In this document: positions 10,286 through 20,343 of the stretch, in pieces
Position numbering within the stretch: position 1 is the first letter of the stretch
Layout of the letters: every line of letters starts with the position of its first letter
DNA from: Stentor coeruleus
Taxonomy: Eukaryota; Ciliophora; Heterotrichea; Heterotrichida; Stentoridae
Length of the DNA stretch: 29,960 nucleotides
NCBI GenBank assembly: GCA_001970955.1
Contig: MPUH01000907.1
Coordinates: 1-29,960 of the forward strand
Reading direction: 5' to 3'
Translations under genes and position numbers: made by a program
Notes under the pieces: model-generated
Told to the model about the DNA's origin: nothing
Databases searched by the model: none
Seen by the model: only the letters and a program-made list of their open reading frames with translations

Positions 10286-10819
10286 TTATTTATATTATTG
10301 AGTAATTTATTTAACCCTATGCTGATTAGACCTGATATTAAAGAATCCTGTCTACCTCTTATTTATTTTACTTAATCTTACTACTTTTCCCTAATTCTAG
10401 CTAGTTTTAATTTCCCTTGCTATTTCTTGTTGGTCTTTGCCAGCCATTAGGTCCTAGTATAATTAGTACCTAATAATAATCTTAAAAACAACTCAAATTT
10501 ACTTTCCAATACATAAAAAAGTATACAAAAATAGCCTACCCAAACTAAAAATAATCCATAACTCAAACAAAATAATCCTATCCAAAAACAATTACCTAAC
10601 TTTATACTCCCATCATAAAACTCTAAAAACTCCACAACAAACCATCCCAATCTTCAAAAAAAAAAAACTAAATTTCCCACAACACCCATACTCAAAACAA
10701 AAATTTCCTACCCATAATCTTAAAATCCTCAAAACCTAAAACCTCATAAAATCCAAAAAAAAACCTCACAATATAACCCTCAACACCTTTTTCAAACTAA
10801 AAACAAATGCAAAATTATA
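10286..10819. other. Divergent intergenic region with a 274-nt G-free tract
   Basis: Lies between the minus-strand FG-repeat gene and the + gene at 10820. From 10535 to 10808 the + strand has no G at all. The half nearer the FG gene (about 10286-10480) is mixed. No ORF or RNA gene is recognised. The region must hold both promoters. Confidence 0.6.
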
Positions 10820-11707
10820 ATGGAAATAGGCTATGAAATGTCTCCTCGAAGCAATAGTGGCTCAGACTGCCCATCTACTCCCTACAGCCACATGAACGAA
10901 GAAGAAGCCCAACTAGCATTTTCTGCTAGAAAAAATCAAATCAAAGCAATGCTAAAGTCCCGTAGCGCCCTCCAAACCCCCGAATCAAACGACTCAAAAT
11001 TCTCAGTAAACTCTTCAAATTCCAAAAAAAGCTCAACACAAACCAAGCAATTCCCATCACGTTTCACAACCAATTCAGAAAAAGTTTCTAAAGCTTCAAT
11101 AGACTTACCACTTCAATCCCAACAACAACTGAAAGAACGCTTAAAACATTTTTCTACATCAAACCCAATAGAAACTAAAAAATACGATGTTTCTGAACCT
11201 TTATATAAAAGAACAGTCGAATGGAAACAGAATCTTCAGAAATCAAAAGAAGAAAAAAAATCTATAAAAGAATCAAAAGTATTAGAAGAATGTACATTTG
11301 AACCAAGTATAGAGAAAAATGATATTAGGAATATGAGTGTTGGGATTTATGAAAGACATTTAGAATGGAAGAATTCTATGAATAAAAGAAATGAGAGAAT
11401 TAAAGATTTGATGGAAAATAAAGAACTTGAGGAATGTAGTTTTAAACCAAAGATTATAAGTTCGAGTGTTGATTTTGATGTGGATTTTCAACAGAGGAAT
11501 ATTATTTGGCAGGAAAGAGTTGTGAAGAAAAATAAGTTGATTGAAGAGGAGGCTAATAAAAATCAGGTTTTTGTACCGAGGATTAATAAAGATAGGAAGA
11601 AGATGAAAACTCATGGGGAATTCGATAACAGGTTTTGCGAGTTTTTAGCGAAAATTGATGAGATTTCGGATAAAATTGATAAGAGCTTGAAGAATTCTGT
11701 ATTATAG
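10820..11707 (+). CDS. Coiled-coil protein with three Trp/F-x-P tandem repeats, likely cytoskeletal
   Basis: A 295-aa hydrophilic protein. The first ~120 residues are Ser-rich and probably disordered. Residues ~125-262 hold three tandem repeats of 47-48 residues. Each has an aromatic/Arg-x3-Trp helix (W135, W183, W230), a Lys/Glu-rich helix, and an LEEC-[TS]-F-x-P-x-I strand (CTFEPSI, CSFKPKI, VFVPRI). Such F-x-P-[KR]-I repeats on charged helices occur in many ciliate and flagellate basal-body and axoneme proteins, so a cytoskeletal role is an inference. The extreme C-terminus is a short coiled coil. ATG at 10820 is the first in-frame start; Met7 is possible. An out-of-frame ATG at 10807 opens a 9-codon uORF overlapping this start. 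The stop is TAG. Confidence 0.85.
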   Translation: MEIGYEMSPRSNSGSDCPSTPYSHMNEEEAQLAFSARKNQIKAMLKSRSALQTPESNDSKFSVNSSNSKKSSTQTKQFPSRFTTNSEKVSKASIDLPLQSQQQLKERLKHFSTSNPIETKKYDVSEPLYKRTVEWKQNLQKSKEEKKSIKESKVLEECTFEPSIEKNDIRNMSVGIYERHLEWKNSMNKRNERIKDLMENKELEECSFKPKIISSSVDFDVDFQQRNIIWQERVVKKNKLIEEEANKNQVFVPRINKDRKKMKTHGEFDNRFCEFLAKIDEISDKIDKSLKNSVL

Positions 11708-11984
11708 GATTAGATAATAAATTAATTTGCTAAGCTTTTATATAAAGCTATTTCATGTGGTAGTATTTTGTAATTTTTCTTTTAAGATACAACTTTATTA
11801 TATAAAAAAAACTCTTATCTTCAATAAACTCTTTAAAAAATCCAAAAAACCCTTAATACCTAATTTTGAAACCTATGAAAATCTACAAACCCCATTACTA
11901 AATCTTTTTCACATACCATTATCTATCTTATTTTTACCATAATAAAATATTTTATCTACCAATTTCTAATAATTATTTCTCAGA

Positions 11985-13214
11985 ATGGAAGTTATGAAAA
12001 GTTTCTTCAACGGAAAACTAACATGTGCAGCATGTAAATACAAATTTCACCTAACTTCAAAACGCAGAAAATGTATTAAATGCAGTAAACTATAATCAGA
12101 GTTGATCTACTGTCGCAAATGCAGTACAAAAATCGAGTCAAAAAGGCTTTTCAAACCCTCCCAAAGATACTGTCTTACATGTATAAAACAACAAGAAATA
12201 CCAAAAGAAATCTTTTTTTCTAATCCTGAAGAAAGTAATTTAGTGAATAAAACAACAATGATAGCAACAAGAAAACCATCATTAAAACGATATAACACAG
12301 TTTTACCAAGAAAATCAAAAGTAATACATAAAAAGTTTAAAAAAGAAATCCAAGAAAGTTTAAAACTTATAAAAGAATCTCCAGAAAACTATTATAAAAT
12401 ATATGGGAAAATTGGTAAAGGGGCTTATGGTACAGTTTATTATTGTGTAAATAAGCTTTCAGGAGAAAGATATGCAATTAAATCAATTGAACCAAGAAGT
12501 ACAAGCCATAGAGATATGATATTAAATGAAATTATCTTAACACAGTTAAGTGAAAGTAAGAATATTGTCGAGTATTTCGAAGCATATGAGAATGATGAGA
12601 AACTTTGGATTGTCACTGAGTTAATGAAATGTAATCTAACAAGGATTATAGATAAAAAAAAACCAATGCCAGAAAAAGTTATAGCATATATATTAAAAGA
12701 AGTATTAAAAGGGCTTATATCTATGCATGTTAAACATAGGATTCATAGAGATATAAAAAGTGATAATATTCTTGTTTCAATAGATGGGTCAGTTAAATTA
12801 GGGGATTTTGGTTATGCAACTCAATTAACTGAAGAAAATCAAATAAGGGATAGTGTTGTTGGGACACCTTGTTGGATGGCCCCAGAACTTGTACTTGGAT
12901 TAGATTATGGAACTAATATTGATGTGTGGAGTTTAGGGATTGTTGGAATTGAACTTGCTGAAAGTGAACCTCCGTATTTTAATGAAGATTGCGCTAAAGC
13001 TTTGTATTTAATTGCTAGTAACCCCTCACCAACACTTAGTAAAAAAAATTCTTGGTCTGAAGATTTTAAAGATTTTGTAGATCAATGCTTGATAAAAAGT
13101 ACTGAAATTAGGCCACAATCGAATATGTTAATTAATCACCCTTTTGTTGATATGATACATAAAGAGCATAAACAAGATTTTATCAAGTATTTACATACTT
13201 TAAACATATTCTAA
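11985..13214 (+). CDS. FYVE-like zinc finger fused to STE20-type Ser/Thr kinase
   Basis: Two exons, 11985-12084 and 12100-13214, give 404 aa. Unspliced, the frame hits TAA inside the 15-nt intron. Splicing joins a complete eight-Cys finger: C14xxC17, C30xxC33, C38xxC41, C58xxC61, with KRRKC before the third Cys and RYCLTC at the end. This is the FYVE layout, though WxxD and the HH pair are absent, so PI3P binding is uncertain. After a basic linker the kinase domain has GKGAYG (139-144), Lys161 (AIK), HRD (249-251), DFG (Asp269) and GTPCWMAPE (288-296), all intact. RDIKSDN and GTPxWMAPE are typical of STE20/PAK/GCK kinases. It probably phosphorylates targets near a membrane. It converges on exportin-7 with 7 bp between stops. 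The stop is TAA. Confidence 0.93.
12085..12099 (+). other. 15-nt spliceosomal intron
   Basis: GTAAACTATAATCAG has GTA at the 5' end, AG at the 3' end and an A at position 10. It carries an in-frame TAA. Its removal (phase 1) restores the FYVE-like cysteine spacing and joins the upstream ATG to the kinase. Confidence 0.92.
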
Positions 13215-13221
13215 TAGTTAT

Positions 13222-16200
13222 TTATATGGAAAGTTTTAATGACTTAGCTACAATGTTTAAACGTTTTTCGAACTCTTGGGCTGATTTCATGTTTCGATGG
13301 AAGTGCTCGTCTGACCATGAGAACTGAAGATTTGTAAAAAGACTTTCTATTGATGATTTGACACTAATTGGATATTACAGATTAGATCTTTCAGGACCTT
13401 GTACTTGACAGATACTCGGGATAATTTCTATATAAAACTGCTTAAAAATATTAATCAACCCAAGTAACGGATAAGCAATCAAAGAAATATTCTGACCTTC
13501 GCCATTAAACACCAGCACCAACAACACCCTAAGCAACCGTTTTAATGAGTTGTCATTAGCTAGCAAAAAATTCCTCGATTCATCAGAAGCTTTAAAAATC
13601 ATATCAGTCACAACATCTTTAAGAATAAAATAAGAAAGCTGACATACAAATTGTTCTGAAGATTGACACCCTTCAATCATTAAATCAAAAAACTTCCCCA
13701 CTTCTCCTTGTCCAAGCTTATAAATCGTCTCTTTCATTAACTTTTGTTGCCCAGTGACAAACTTAAATAACTCAAAAACCCCTTTAAATATTTTCACACA
13801 AGCACTAATTTCTTCAGCTGGTATAGCTACAATACATTTAATAACAACATTAAATGTATTAATAACATCTTTATTCCCAATCAACAATTGAAAATTTTTA
13901 ACTCCAAAAGATGCATTTGCTAATACATTTACAGCCATAGCAAGAGGTTTGTATAATTCTTCATAAACATTTTCATAACAATCTTTAACAACAAAAGCAT
14001 TAAAAAATGTGTCTAAAATCCTCTGACAAAATCTAAATAACGATGTCCCTATTGAACTGTTTTCTAAATAAGTTAATCTTTCTGTACGATTAAAACATAG
14101 TTCTTTAAGGAAATTGAAGTAAAAAACACAGGTTCTAGGACTAGCTGAAAAATGCCCAAATACATTTATAAGATCTTCTGATATATTACATAGCCAATTG
14201 AAAAATAAACTATAATGATCAGAGTTTGCTATACTTTGTAGCATTCCTAAAAGATCATAGCATAGTCCTGTAGCTTTTTCTAAAGCATAAGATTGTTTTG
14301 TTAGTTTAAGCATATTGTCTATAGGTTGAATCATATGTAAAAAAGTCAGGTTGGTATTATTTCCAACTAGAAAATACAGTTTGAAAATCGATTTTATACA
14401 TTCAGCCCGTGATTTACTTGGTAAATGTTGGTTTATAAATGTCAATTCTCCACTACACCAATTGCCAAGGATTTCTAATATACTTTGTTCATTAAAACGT
14501 AATATCCCACAATAGCAAACAGAATCATGATCAATACTAGGTTTAAGTAATCTTGTGAAGTTACCAATATCAGCAAATATTTCCATTGATAATTGAAAAA
14601 CATTAGCATTTTGTCTTGATGCTGCTGTGAAAATACTCGAAAGGATTATAAGCAATATATGATCATCAGCTTCTAATGATAATTGGGTTCTAAGGTATTG
14701 AAAAGTTGAAGAAACCAAAGGATTATCGCAGTTGATATAAAGTCTAATAAAAAGTTTGATAAAATTTAAAAGACATTGTAATAACGGGGTATTTAAAGTA
14801 GGATACTGAAGTAAATGTTTTAGAAATATAAAAATATGAGAAGCGATTTTCCCAGATATAAGGTAATTATCAGTATTAAGTGTTTTTATTGATACTTTTG
14901 GGTTTTTATTGTGTTTGTCAGCATTAGCTATAAACTGAGATTTATTATCTGCTATAAAAGCACCTAATATGTTGATGATTATTATAAGCTGAGGTGAATA
15001 TGTGTTGTTTGTAACTAAAGAGTTAACTAATGATTCAAAAAACTGCAACACCCATTCAGATAAATTCTGATGTTGGACTTTACTTAAAGAAGCAAGTAAT
15101 GCAAGGCTTTCTTTATCTGGAGTTGAACTACAGGAAATACTATAAGGATCATTGTTTTCTATATGGCAACCTAATTGATTTTCTCTTGTATTAGATAAAA
15201 CATCATCGTTATTAAGCAAATATTGTATGTAAATCTTAGTAACTTCTTCTATTATCTGATACAACTCAGGCTTTTTTATACTTGTTACAGATAAAAACTC
15301 CCAAAAAGTCATGATGTTGTATATAAGGTTTTCTGATACTCGATTCTGTAAAATTTCTTTTGTTAGATTATATGATTTTTCTATAAACCCTTGTGGGTCT
15401 ATTTGGAACACAATGTCCATAGCAAGTTCGCTTCCACCTATTCTTGATAGGATCCATACAAATTCATGTAAATCATTTTCGCAGTTGATTCCATGACGAT
15501 TACTTAGTAGTTCGATTATAAAACTAACAATTTTCTTGAGAATAAGACTTTTTATTTGTAAATCAGGGAAGAAAGATGCGTTTACTGTGACTAGATGGCC
15601 GTATATTTTTAATATTTTTTGGACTATGTTTGAATTGCTTGTGTTTTGGGCGAAGGTTCTATTGAAGAAGTCTATGATTTCTGGGGTTTTTAATATCTGC
15701 CAACAATCTGAATCAGGCCAAGGGAGGATTAGTTCGAATTTGTCGTCATTTTCTTTACAAAAATCGAAGATTTTTGTCATTATTTCTAAAACTAGCTCTA
15801 GTACAGGAATTAATTCACTTGCGATGTTTATGCTAGAGAATTTTTCAAGGCAAGATAGGAAAAGCTTAAAAAGACTAGGAATTGTAAACTGCTTAAATTG
15901 TTTAGATGTTCTTTCATGATGGATTGATGAATATTTACTCCCTGTTTGCATTTCTTCAATAAGCTGTTTGATGATTTTTAAACCAATTACAACAATTTCA
16001 GGACCTTGTTGGAGGAACTCAGCACAGTATTGGGGAAGTTTGGAAAACTCAACATCTTCATTCCAGGATTGAATTGATAGTTTACAAACTAGGCGGATAA
16101 AACAATCTAAGTAAGATTTTTGTATGTGGGATTGAGAACTATTAGCTATAATTTTGATAGTAAATGTGTAGATAAAGATCTTGTGGTTGACTGTGAAAAT

Positions 16201-16431
16201 ACTCCATTTCTTCATAAGCAACTCCGTTAAAATTGAACTTGCCATATAACAAATTTCTAAATCTGTAGCCTTCTGTAAAATATCAACTATCACATCTGGG
16301 ACATTTAAGTCTTTAATTAAAAACAGAAAATACTTCTGTGCTTGCAACTGCTCTGTTACATCTTTACTTTATAACCCTTACCTAAAAAACTTCCTCGTGT
16401 TCTCTCTAAACTCGTCTCCGAAATTTGCCAT
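13222..16431 (-). CDS. XPO7: Exportin-7 (RanBP17/XPO7 family nuclear transport receptor)
   Basis: Three exons (16431-16382, 16366-13379, 13363-13222) give 1059 aa, close to the ~1087 of animal exportin-7. It is a HEAT-repeat importin-beta family receptor that carries cargo through nuclear pores with Ran-GTP. Family signatures recalled from animal XPO7 align along the length. Near residue 165 there is LIEEMQ...HHERTSKQF...LF, against LTKHRKIASSFRD..LF. Later FNRTERLTYLENSSIGTSLF resembles [20 protein letters not shown], and YPLLGLI...QGPER resembles RPLLGLI...QPPEK. Exon 1 supplies an ATG start; the long ORF alone begins at a Leu codon. Exon 3 supplies the conserved end (FHRNMKSAQEFEKRLN, like FTQNLSAFRREVN). 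The stop is TAA at 13222-13224. XPO7 is favoured over exportin-4/RanBP16 relatives by these motifs. Confidence 0.93.
13364..13378 (-). other. 15-nt intron near the 3' end of exportin-7
   Basis: On the minus strand it reads GTAATATCCAATTAG, with GTA, AG and A at position 10. It contains the in-frame TAA that would otherwise end the ORF at 13375. Splicing adds 46 codons that match the conserved exportin-7 C-terminus. Confidence 0.92.
16367..16381 (-). other. 15-nt intron near the 5' end of exportin-7
   Basis: On the minus strand it reads GTAAGGGTTATAAAG, with A at position 10. Splicing in phase 2 joins 16 codons plus two bases from the ATG at 16431 to the long ORF (…KFF-S-KDVTEQ…). Without it the ORF has no ATG. 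Confidence 0.92.
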
Positions 16432-17330
16432 TATAATATTCTCTAATGCCATATTCTTTTTTTAAATTCTTATGTCAATATTTATATTATTTTAAGAAGA
16501 AGAAACACTATAGCTTTTCCTAAAAATTGCTAAGGGATAGTGATGAATAGTTCTTGTAAAAAAAGTATTGTTGTTTTAATTAAAAATTATGTTTTTGTTA
16601 GTAAGATATTAGATTTATTATATGAAACTGGTAGGATATAGAATAAAGATCATTGATATTTTGTTTTGGTATATTCCCCGATTACTGGATATACTCAATT
16701 TGTTTATATTTTATATGTATATCATCAATCTTGTCTATAAGAAAAAAATATTTTCAATACCAAAAAAACTTAAAAAACTTACACAAAATTCTCACACATA
16801 ATAAGCAAAAACTAAATTTTATATCCTAATCATAATCCAATATTTACTTAATTAGCATCTCTTTATCTATTAAACCCCAGTAAATGTAATTCTACTTCAA
16901 ACCTGGTTCACTTTTGAAATTAATAACTTTCTTGATATATCCAATTTGGCATATAAGATCCACCACTCTTTTATCTCAAACTTATCAAATATTTGAGTCT
17001 AGTTTCTACAAGGACTTCTTCTTACAATAATCCTCAATATCTTAGTTAGGGTGTCTAACAGGGCCAACTATATTAAAATCTTTTTCTTAGCCTAAGCTAC
17101 AAATTTTAAAATCATGTTTTCTAATATCTCTAATTTAATATAAAACCAATTTTCTTGGTCTTGAACTCCGCTTTAATTGCCTTTACCCTTTTTATTACAA
17201 TAGTCCTTCTATTCAAGTCACTCTTTATAAATGGTGGAAATTCTTATTCAAATACAATTCTATAAACTACATATGAATTTTGTTTAAACCTGAATTTTGT
17301 ATGTATTTTAAATTAATGGATTATAAATAT
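16432..17330. other. Divergent intergenic region
   Basis: Serves the minus-strand exportin-7 gene and the + EF-hand gene. The left part (to ~16700) is G/T-rich on +, that is C/A-rich on the sense strand of exportin-7. The right part (~16780-17260) is C-rich and G-poor on +. So both halves follow the 5'-flank bias, with a switch near 16700-16780. A 10-base telomere-like match (GTTAGGGTGT) is at 17045. No ORF or RNA gene is recognised. Confidence 0.5.
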
Positions 17331-17825
17331 ATGGCAAAAAACACTATTAAGAATTGGCCTGATATGTCGAAGATGAAAAATTTTACTGAGGAAGAAGTCA
17401 CAGCAGCTAAAGAAGGATTTGATATATTTGATCATGGAAAACCGAATATTTCTTTGGAAGAAATGGTTGAGTTCTTAGAAAGCGCTGGGATTCATGAAAA
17501 ATACCCGACTGTTTTTGCTATTATATCGAAAATAGCTGGGACAAATCCTAAAGGGGCTAATTTCAAAGTGTTTATGGAAGCTTTTCAAGCTGCACTTGGG
17601 AATACAAATACAAAGGCAGGCTTGCAAAAGCTTTTTGAAACTTTGGATATTGACGAGAACCAGTATTTGGATGGAGAAAGGTTTGCTTTGCTGGCTAAGG
17701 AAGTTGGGGAGAACATACCTAAAGAGGATATTGATTATTTGATTGAAGAAGGTTATAATTGCCCTAATGGAAAAGTTGACTCGGAAGCTTTTATTAAGAG
17801 TGTTTTGAAGATTACTAGTAAGTAA
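17331..17825 (+). CDS. Calmodulin-like EF-hand protein with degenerate loops
   Basis: 164 aa from the chosen ATG. The helix-loop-helix spacing fits four EF-hands in two lobes. The first motif (FDIFDHGKPNISLEEM) lacks acidic loop residues. The third (DIDENQYLDGER) keeps Asp at positions 1, 3 and 9 but has Arg at position 12. The fourth (YNCPNGKVDSEAF) is degenerate. Calcium binding is therefore doubtful except perhaps at site 3. It resembles calmodulin/centrin-type proteins, which are abundant in contractile ciliates, but no centrin signature is seen. Start choice: in-frame ATGs also exist at 17301, 17316 and 17364. The codons before 17331 look like noncoding AT-rich sequence. The stop is TAA. 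Confidence 0.85.
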   Translation: MAKNTIKNWPDMSKMKNFTEEEVTAAKEGFDIFDHGKPNISLEEMVEFLESAGIHEKYPTVFAIISKIAGTNPKGANFKVFMEAFQAALGNTNTKAGLQKLFETLDIDENQYLDGERFALLAKEVGENIPKEDIDYLIEEGYNCPNGKVDSEAFIKSVLKITSK

Positions 17826-18617
17826 GTTTTAAGAGTTGATATTGCTTTTGACTTTTTTAGAGATTAAAAATAAGTAGTAGATGTTATGGGTTTTTTTTTA
17901 GGTAGATGCTTGATGCTTATTTTGTCAGAAAAAAGTTCAAATTAAGTTTATATTTTTAGAGAAATTTTGTATTATTAGTATTGTATTTAATGAACTTTCA
18001 AGATCTTCAAGATTCTTTTGGCTAATTTTTCGCAATATTTTTACCTATGTAGATTTTGATAATGGTATTTTATGTTGTTGGATTTTTGTATATAGATATG
18101 GAATGAAAAAATAATTGATTTAATTATTTTTTGCTCAAAGGGTTTTTGTTTTTGCTAGATGATGATTTTATTAAAAGAAAAGGAAATAAAGTAATACAAG
18201 TTAGATAATAGGAGATATATGTTTTCTTAAATGTAGTTTACAAAATTCTTATGATCAAATTTCTACAACTATATTTATTGCATATTTGATGTTTAATTTT
18301 ACTACATTTATACTGGTACTTTTTATAACAAGATATTCTGTCATCCTAATGACGGTCTGGATCTGTCTATTAATATCTAAAAAGCAACACCTTACATCAA
18401 CACCTAAACCAAAAAATTCCTTCTAAATTTCCCATAAAAAACCATAATTGTATACTAAACAATCCCAAAAAAAACTAAAAAACCTTATCATTTCTTCTTT
18501 AAATCCACAAGATCCAGAAAAAAAAAACTTATTTATATTATCAATATATATCATCAATACTTATAAAAAAAATATACAATAATAAATGTTGATCAAAACT
18601 AATTCTTATAATAAAAA
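17826..18617. other. Noncoding spacer with strand-bias switch
   Basis: From 17826 to about 18200 the + strand is G/T-rich and C-poor (3' flank of the EF-hand gene). From about 18370 to 18600 it is C- and A-rich and nearly G-free (5' flank of the selenoprotein gene). No ORF or RNA gene is seen. Confidence 0.5.
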
Positions 18618-18881
18618 ATGGAAAGAAGACGAACAGCAAGGATAACAATCTGCGGAGGATGAGGTTTTTTCGGTAAAGTTCAAGCTGTGAGCAAGCATCT
18701 ATCTCAGGCTTTGAACATTACCAATGAGCAGATGGATTTCAAAAGAGGAGACTTCAGAGAACTTAAAGTTGAAGTGGTTGAAGGGGATCGTGCCCAAGTT
18801 CTAATAAACAAGAAGGGTCAGGATTTCTATGCTTCAAATACTCCAGCTGATATTGCCCAGGCTTTGAAGCCTTATTTCTAA
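18618..18881 (+). CDS. SELENOW: Selenoprotein W-like (Rdx family) with in-frame TGA as Sec
   Basis: 87 aa if TGA at 18660-18662 (codon 15) is read as selenocysteine, the same length as mammalian SelW. The first strand reads RITICGG-U-GFFGKV, giving the redox motif C12-x-x-U15 in the position of SelW's CGAU. The rest follows the Rdx thioredoxin-like fold: a helix (VQAVSKHLSQAL), strands (RELKVEVVEGDRAQVLINKK), then a C-terminal helix (TPADIAQALKPYF). Likely a cytosolic thiol/selenol redox protein. ATG at 18618 starts just after an A-rich run. No GT-AG 15-mer covers the TGA, so splicing cannot remove it. A SECIS-like hairpin follows the TAA stop by ~8 nt. An automated caller would start at 18687 and lose the active site. 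The alternative, TGA as Trp, has no support in the other genes. Confidence 0.9.
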
Positions 18882-18885
18882 ATTG

Positions 18886-18946
18886 CGATTTCCAAGTGAT
18901 GGGCTTTCTTAAAATTTTGAAAGACCTGAGGAGTGCCCTTAGAAAT
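18886..18946 (+). promoter_or_regulatory. SECIS element of the SelW-like gene
   Basis: The core 5' GTGA is at 18896-18899 and the 3' TGA at 18927-18929. Together they give the tandem G.A/A.G pairs (G898-A929, A899-G928) plus a U.U pair (T900-T927). Helix II is GGGCTTTC (18901-18908) against GAAAGACC (18919-18926), with one G.A mismatch. The apical loop TTAAAATTTT has the unpaired AA starting 11 nt after GTGA. Helix I is weak: TTCC/GGAG (18890-18893 with 18930-18933) or ATTTC/GAAAT. This is the eukaryotic SECIS architecture, in the 3' UTR where it is expected. Confidence 0.75.
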
Positions 18947-20040
18947 AAGATAAGTTTAATATATGATTTAAAGATCATTATGATAATTATAGCTTGGGAA
19001 AAATAGTAACTGATGAGTTCTATTTCGATATAGGATTATAAGAATTAAGATATTTGAGAGATAAAAAGTTAGGGAAAAGGATCTGATAAAGGTTTAGGGT
19101 TTTGTATTTTCAATGGTTTTTTCTGATGTTAAGTATTGATGAGTAAAATATTGAAAAAGGGTTGAAGGGGTTTTTAGAGAAAAAAGGAGTTTTTTTTAAG
19201 GAGAAGGATTAGGGTTGGATGTTAGAGTTATTGGATAAAAAATTTTAATGATTTTATTATAGAATCATGTAGGATTTTTGGTTTGGATTTTTAGATTTTT
19301 TTTGAGTAAAGATGCTAATGGTAGTTGAAAATTGGGCTTAAAGATAAAAGAAAATTATGTGAGATAAGTGTAATATAATACATGGGCTATGAGAAAAATA
19401 TTTTTATACTAGGAATTTAATTTATGATAATATAAACTAAAAGTGGTTAATAGTAAAATAATATCTAAACAAAGAAATAGTTATAAGATATTGGGGGCTT
19501 ATTAGTACATATATTTATTATTAAAATCATTACCTTGATAGTTTTATCTCAATTTTTGGTTCATATTAAAAGTCTGTAAATTCATGTATTACTTTATCAT
19601 CCTCTAGTATATATTATTTAAATAATATTATTATAATTACACCCATTCCGATCAAATATAAAATTAAGAGCATCACAACTTAATTATTTTAAAACCTAAA
19701 CAACTATTATGATATCAAATCATAATCCTATCGAATTCCATATTCCCAAAAACCTCTTAAATTATTCTTAAAAAACCAACAGCAAAGTAAACAAAAGCCC
19801 ATTCACGAAATAAAAAAAATCCCCCAGTCACTTTTCCTTTATAAAAATTTACAAATTTTAGCATTTCATCAAACTTAACTAAAAATATTCATATATATTT
19901 TCTTATCCTAAAAATAACATCAAAGTCTTACCAAATACATTTTATTTTATAACCCTAAAATCATATAATTTAATAAAACTTTCTAATACAACATAATCCT
20001 ATATCCAAACATTATAGTTAAAAATAATTATTAGATAAAA
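18947..20040. other. Long noncoding spacer with opposite skews
   Basis: The left part is G/T-rich; 19124-19265 has no C in 142 nt. The right part from about 19640 is C-rich and G-poor up to the ATG at 20041. The switch is near 19500-19640. No coding ORF or RNA gene is seen. Short TTAGGG-like words here are part of the G/T bias and not a telomere array. Confidence 0.55.
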
Positions 20041-20343
20041 ATGCAAACAGTTTTAGGCTCCTACGACAGTGATAAGTATAAGAAGATTCTTTTCAAGCTA
20101 AAAGATGAGCAAAGGATACTTCAATTAGAAGAGCTTATTGATACCGAAAGAATTAAAAGACGAGCCTTGGAACAAGAAGCCCAACTTCTTGTCACACAGA
20201 TTCAATTAATAAAAGGAAAAGGGAAGAAACTTGATAAGTACAGAGGAACTTCACTACCTAAATATTATCCTGATGATAGTCCTTATAAGGAAAGAGCGAT
20301 TATTAGAAATACTCTTATGTCAACTGCTTATAAAGAAAATTAA
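20041..20343 (+). CDS. Small coiled-coil protein, 100 aa, unknown
   Basis: Begins at ATG 20041 after an AT-rich leader and ends in TAA. Residues about 15-58 form a long charged helix (KILFKLKDEQRILQLEEL…RALEQEAQLLVTQIQ) with heptad-like leucines, a likely coiled coil. It is followed by a basic link (KGKGKKLDKYR) and a short Pro/Tyr-rich tail (LPKYYPDDSPY). The codon content is much less AT-rich than the flanks, and the flanks carry the usual 5' C-rich/3' G-rich bias, which supports a real gene. The family is not recognised; a cytoskeletal or scaffold role is only a guess from the coiled coil. Confidence 0.7.
   Translation: MQTVLGSYDSDKYKKILFKLKDEQRILQLEELIDTERIKRRALEQEAQLLVTQIQLIKGKGKKLDKYRGTSLPKYYPDDSPYKERAIIRNTLMSTAYKEN

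Noticed and set aside
11727-11942. 71-codon + ORF between the repeat protein and the kinase
   Set aside because: No ATG-supported coding character; it lies in the short flank with typical noncoding composition.
5446-17054. Telomere-repeat matches (11 nt at 5446-5456; 10 nt at 17045-17054) as possible telomerase RNA templates
   Set aside because: Matches of 10-11 nt to an 8-nt repeat are expected by chance in 30 kb, especially in C-rich, G-poor flanks. No terminator or convincing RNA fold was seen around them.
18618-18881. TGA read as Trp (Blepharisma-like code)
   Set aside because: All other long genes use TGG and stay open only with TGA as non-sense. The TGA sits at the SelW Sec site with a SECIS after the stop.
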